DNA from: Xiphophorus maculatus
Lineage: Eukaryota > Chordata > Actinopteri > Cyprinodontiformes > Poeciliidae
Direction: 5' to 3'
Assembly: GCF_002775205.1 (NCBI RefSeq)
Contig: NC_036443.1
Coordinates: 19,687,266 to 19,751,265 of the forward strand
DNA length: 64,000 nucleotides
Shown: positions 59,986-64,000 of the stretch, piece by piece
Layout of the letters: each line of letters opens with the position of its first letter
How positions within the stretch are numbered: the stretch's first letter is position 1
The notes under the pieces: model-generated
The model's input: only the letters and a program-made list of their open reading frames with translations
What the model was told of the DNA's origin: nothing
The model's database searches: none
Program-made: the position numbers and the translations under genes

Positions 59986-61789
59986 TCCAACTTTTAGAAA
60001 GTGTTCTCTGTAGCCCAATTATTCTGCAGAGCTGAAACAAATCAGTCTTTCTTCCTTTTTAGCCAAAAATGAATGTAATGATCTTTGTTCATGATTCAGT
60101 TATGTTTATCTATATGGAAACAGTTTTACAAGAAATATCCTTCAGTTGGCCAATTACAAGACAACTGTATTGGCTTTATAACAAATGTAATCCAGTTAAA
60201 ACCAAATGCATAATATAGCATGACCACTGTTGGGATTCAGATGAAATTGTAATCATCCAGTCATAAGTCTGTTAATTTAATACCAGTTACCAAATCCTTA
60301 TTTCACTTGTATATTTCAGCCACATATCTCAGATTAAGTAATGAATATTGAATTAAAATATATGAATATTTATATAATTAAAATATTTGAATCTAAAATG
60401 ACTAGTTCATAGTTTTTACAACTGTGAATTTAGTTGTATAGGTGGTGAACTTTAAATATAAAAGCTTTAAATTTGTTCTTGTACTGGTGTTATGGGGCAA
60501 GATGAAGCATGCAGGATGACTCCAATACATTAAGATTAATGTTCACAGTAAATTTGAATGAACAGGAGTGATTCATTTGCCTAGCACCACAACTCTTCAA
60601 AGTATCTTTCAGGAGACTAAAGGGAAAAAAAAGTAAAAACAAAGACAACAAATACACTGAAGGAATTTAGGATTTAATAATCACAAAACAAATGCAAATT
60701 TCATGCAAACAGTTATGGCATAATGGAAGTGAACTAAGAAAATCTTTAACCCTCATAGTAAAACTGCTACTAGTAAACTGTTAAATGAGACAAAAAGGTT
60801 TCTGCACAGCTCAGATATTTGGGGATTTGAATCAGACCTGAAGAGTATAGAAACTAAAGACTGTCTTATCGCTTTTTCTTGTCATAGAAACACTAAGCAG
60901 GTTTATGTTGAGAACAGATGTCTAAATGCAGTGACACTGTTGTAACATGACCCATTAATCTAGTGGGACCAGTAGGACTCTGGTAGCAGCATTTGGATGA
61001 GCAGCAGCTTCTGGAAGGAATTTTTTTAAAAAATTTTTTTTATTTGCTGAAACCATTTGAGACACAATAATATAATTTAATAATAATGAAGGTGAACACA
61101 CCATAAACCTTTCTGTGTCTTTTGATGGGAACCCTGTGCTCTGGTGGTGTTTTTGATATTAGTATACTGATGTACTGTCTGAGATGGATTCAGAAACGTA
61201 TGCTGCTTGTTTGTTCACCCTCATTAACGCCATTCAAGTACTGATATCGAGATCTTGTTTTAAAGTAGAAAAGGGAGAAGCAAACCTCTTGCCTTTTCTG
61301 CTTTAAAACAGGGACAAGTCTGACTTACCAGCTTCTTAAAATTATGGATACACATTTTGACTGTAATTGACTATGTAATAATACTAAAAAAAATACAGTT
61401 GTGTTAGTTTGTGTATAGGAAGAAATGTTGCAATATTTGATCATCAGAACTAGGGTGAGCATGTATAGATGTTGAATAAAAGTGGTCCAAAGCTGGAGCT
61501 TTGAAGAACCCCACATGTGATCTTTGTTTGCTCAGATTTTAAACAGTCTTGGTTTATCAAGTAGAATCAGAACAAATTTAAGAGAATAATCAACAACCTC
61601 ATCCCCTTTTACAGTCTGTCAATCAGAACATCATGGCCAACTATATTTCTGAACTCCAGAAATACCAACACAGAAGTTTTAGACGCTGTAGTCTGCTTGA
61701 GATGATCGATTGTATAGCTCTATAAGTAACAATGTCTACTTTTCAAACAATATGTAATACAGAGTAAAGAAAACTGCACACAAACAATC
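59986..61789. other. Intergenic spacer between the convergent genes grip2 and slc6a6
   Basis: About 1.8 kb of AT-rich DNA between the two predicted 3' ends. The open frames are short and unremarkable. No repeat family or RNA gene was recognised. Confidence 0.5.
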
Positions 61790-63204
61790 CAAGGAAAATA
61801 TGTTTATTTTATTTATATAGACATGATGCAATATGCATCTTGAAGGGGATAACTTTGAGACAAAAAGAAATGCTTTGGTACATCAGAGTTTCCAAGTAGC
61901 AAAAGCAGCAAGATAATCCAGTGGCTCTTGCACACGTTTGAGGAAAACAATTTTTCTTAAGCTTTGTATCCAGTTGCACCAGCCAATCAGTCATAATTAT
62001 CATGTATTTTCAATGGGCAAAGGATGCAATTTATATTTCATTGTCGCACACTGAAGAGGTGCAGTAAAGATTCTAGATAGTCTATCCTGGAGAAACACAT
62101 TTCAGTAGATTCTGTGATGATGTTCAGGTGATGCACAGTGAAAAATTGTCAGAAAAAGGCATATGTGAATTTTTAACAGTTTCAATTCTAAAACACAAAC
62201 ACAGTTTAGCATTGCAGGCTACAGTCTAGATGTCCTGTAGAGCAAACCTGCTACTGAAATCAGCAAAATGGAGATAACTGTCAGGTATTTCAGAATAAAA
62301 GTAACATGACAAATCGACGTCTTCACAGAGCCCGCTAATGATTTTAAAAATCTGAGTATTTGAGATAGTCCTACTCCATCCTGTCATTATTTTTAGCGGG
62401 CAGAAAACTAGATGCTCTGTGTCAAAGTTAATATCAAAAAGTTAAAAGCTAAAAACATTTCCTCTTAAATAAGAGCAAATTCTACATTAAAGGTGATACG
62501 ACATAAAGTGCAAAGAGAGGTTTCAATAAATGCACTGGGGCTGACTAAGAAGTCACAGAGGCAGGATACACATACTCTAAAAACGCCTCTTCACTTTTCT
62601 CTTCGCTTTTTCTTTCTCAACTCTTTTTCTCTTTCTTTTAAAAAATATTTGACTTTTTTTTTAGGCTGGATCTTTGTTTGGTCTAGCCAAGGCCTTGTTT
62701 ATCATGTAACTGAAGGAGTTTATGTCCCATATTGTCTCTATTGTGATCTGAACAAATGAAGTCTGAGAGCATTGCATATAAGAAATCACAATCACGTGAA
62801 TAATTTAGATATTTTCAGTCATTTTTCCTCTAATTGCCCACTTTGTTACTTGAATTCATGAGTAGTGAGTTATAGTATTTCCTGTGCCTTCTTCGAATTC
62901 CTCATCTCCTCGGAATCAGCAGAAAAGTAGTAAACATTGAACAGGTTCTATTTAAAAATACTGCTTTAACTGAGATCAGTGCGAACTACAGCAACAACAT
63001 TTGTAACATCAACAATGTCAGTAGAGTAAAAAAAAAATTACAAGAGAAAAATAATTATAACAATAAAATATATCTCTTAATAGAAATCAAACCATGGTAT
63101 CTCTAAAACGAATATATTGGACAATGTAAACCTACCCTTATCAAAGTTAGCAAAATATAATAACACAATAAGCACATCAATCTTATTCCTCTCACAGAGA
63201 GCGC
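61790..63204 (-). other. slc6a6: slc6a6 3' UTR
   Basis: Sequence downstream of the slc6a6 stop codon on the minus strand. A minus-strand AATAAA (TTTATT at 61803-61808) would end a 3' UTR of about 1.4 kb. Confidence 0.5.
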
Positions 63205-63360
63205 TCACATCATTGTTTCTACAATGGTGTGGGTGGGCTTGATCAAGCCATTGTTCCCGTTCGGGTCCAGAGGCTGTGTCAGCTCGCTGCTCTTCAAATT
63301 GTACTCTTTCGGGCGAGAGCTCACGCCTGACTTTGCCGGGGCCGCCACTGCCTTGATCCT
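63205..63360 (-). CDS. slc6a6: Sodium- and chloride-dependent taurine transporter, last coding exon only
   Basis: The exon starts at 63360 after a CTCTCCCAG acceptor and encodes 51 residues, RIKAVAAPAK... to ...GLIKPTHTIVETMM, then TGA at 63207-63205. The terminal KPTHTIVETMM is the signature C-terminus of the taurine transporter TauT (mammals end VKPTHIIVETMM). This is the cytosolic tail after the twelfth membrane segment of an SLC6 (LeuT-fold) transporter that couples taurine uptake to Na+ and Cl-. The rest of the gene lies beyond the right edge. The tail between the conserved RIK and the end diverges from mammals, as is usual. It converges on grip2, as in human 3p25. Teleosts may have two slc6a6 copies; which one this is cannot be decided here. 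Confidence 0.9.
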   Translation of the reverse strand, partial: RIKAVAAPAKSGVSSRPKEYNLKSSELTQPLDPNGNNGLIKPTHTIVETMM

Positions 63361-64000
63361 CTGGGAGAGGGAAGGAAATGAGACATTAGGGTAATGATCA
63401 TCAGAAACAAGGGCTCCTTCAAGGCACAAAAAGACAGCTACTGAATTTGAGACGTCAAACGTTTTTGGAAATTAAAGACTTCTTAGTACAACACTGATCA
63501 GGGCATTTTAATTTTACCCAGACAACGATGGATATGTCTAAAAAGGTCTGTTTGAGATGAACATCTAACAACAGAATGTGACTTCAGGCCTATTAATATT
63601 TGATTGATTCTCTTCCAAAACCAAAGAGCCAGAGATGCAAAACATGTTGGTTAAAACACTTTAAAATGATATGCGTAACTATGATTGATTAACTATTGAA
63701 GCCAATCAATCAGTCTAGAACATCATATATTTTAATTTTTTATTTAGAATGTTTATTTATGTTTGTTATTTGATTAATGTTTATTTAGAATGTTTCAAAA
63801 AAAAAAAAAAGAAAACACAATCATTTGTTCCCTAAGATATGACTCAATTTTTTTTCCAGTTTGGTCACTTAATTCTGAATAGGGTGTGAAAATAGGTCTG
63901 TTTTTAGTTGGTAGTGATTCTCAACTCTTTCTTTCAGTCATCACAATATATAAAAGAAGTCTTAGTATTTTACTTATTTATTTCATTTGTTTGACTTTGC

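Overview
The window is from a ray-finned fish, most likely a spiny-rayed (percomorph) teleost. It is AT-rich, has split vertebrate genes with GT-AG introns, and carries decayed Tc1-like elements, a small hAT element and short SINE-like retroposons with ATGG tails. I reconstructed exons by translating both strands and requiring splice sites and reading phase to agree. No species can be named from the sequence.

Layout. (1) 88-5322, minus strand: the N-terminal 686 codons of dcaf1, which continues beyond the left edge. (2) 5333-8323: dcaf1 upstream DNA, a 471 bp hAT-type element, and the ssuh2 3' flank. (3) 8324-15278, minus: a complete 13-exon ssuh2 gene, with a duplicated pair of first exons at 17513-17680. 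(4) 20.07-22.6 kb, plus: rpl32. (5) 22.6-26.8 kb: intergenic DNA with a tRNA(Asp)-derived SINE. (6) 26874-58441, plus: a complete 24-exon grip2 gene encoding a seven-PDZ scaffold. Its exons sum to exactly 1080 codons. (7) 58.4-60.0 kb: grip2 3' UTR. (8) 63205-63360, minus: the last exon of slc6a6 (taurine transporter), converging on grip2.

The genes do not form one pathway. Dcaf1 is a CRL4 ubiquitin ligase substrate receptor, Rpl32 a ribosomal protein, Ssuh2 a cysteine-rich DnaJ-zinc-finger-like protein, Grip2 a synaptic and cortical PDZ scaffold, and Slc6a6 a membrane transporter. The grip2/slc6a6 adjacency matches human 3p25, where SSUH2 and RPL32 also lie; DCAF1 is farther along the same arm.

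I found no clearly new molecular system. The most interesting signals are the duplicated ssuh2 first exons (one with a GC-AG intron), a C-terminal CaaX box on Ssuh2, an unusual number of perfect short hairpins in non-coding DNA that look like template-switch scars, a C/D snoRNA candidate in an rpl32 intron, and a long CA tract next to a grip2 splice donor.
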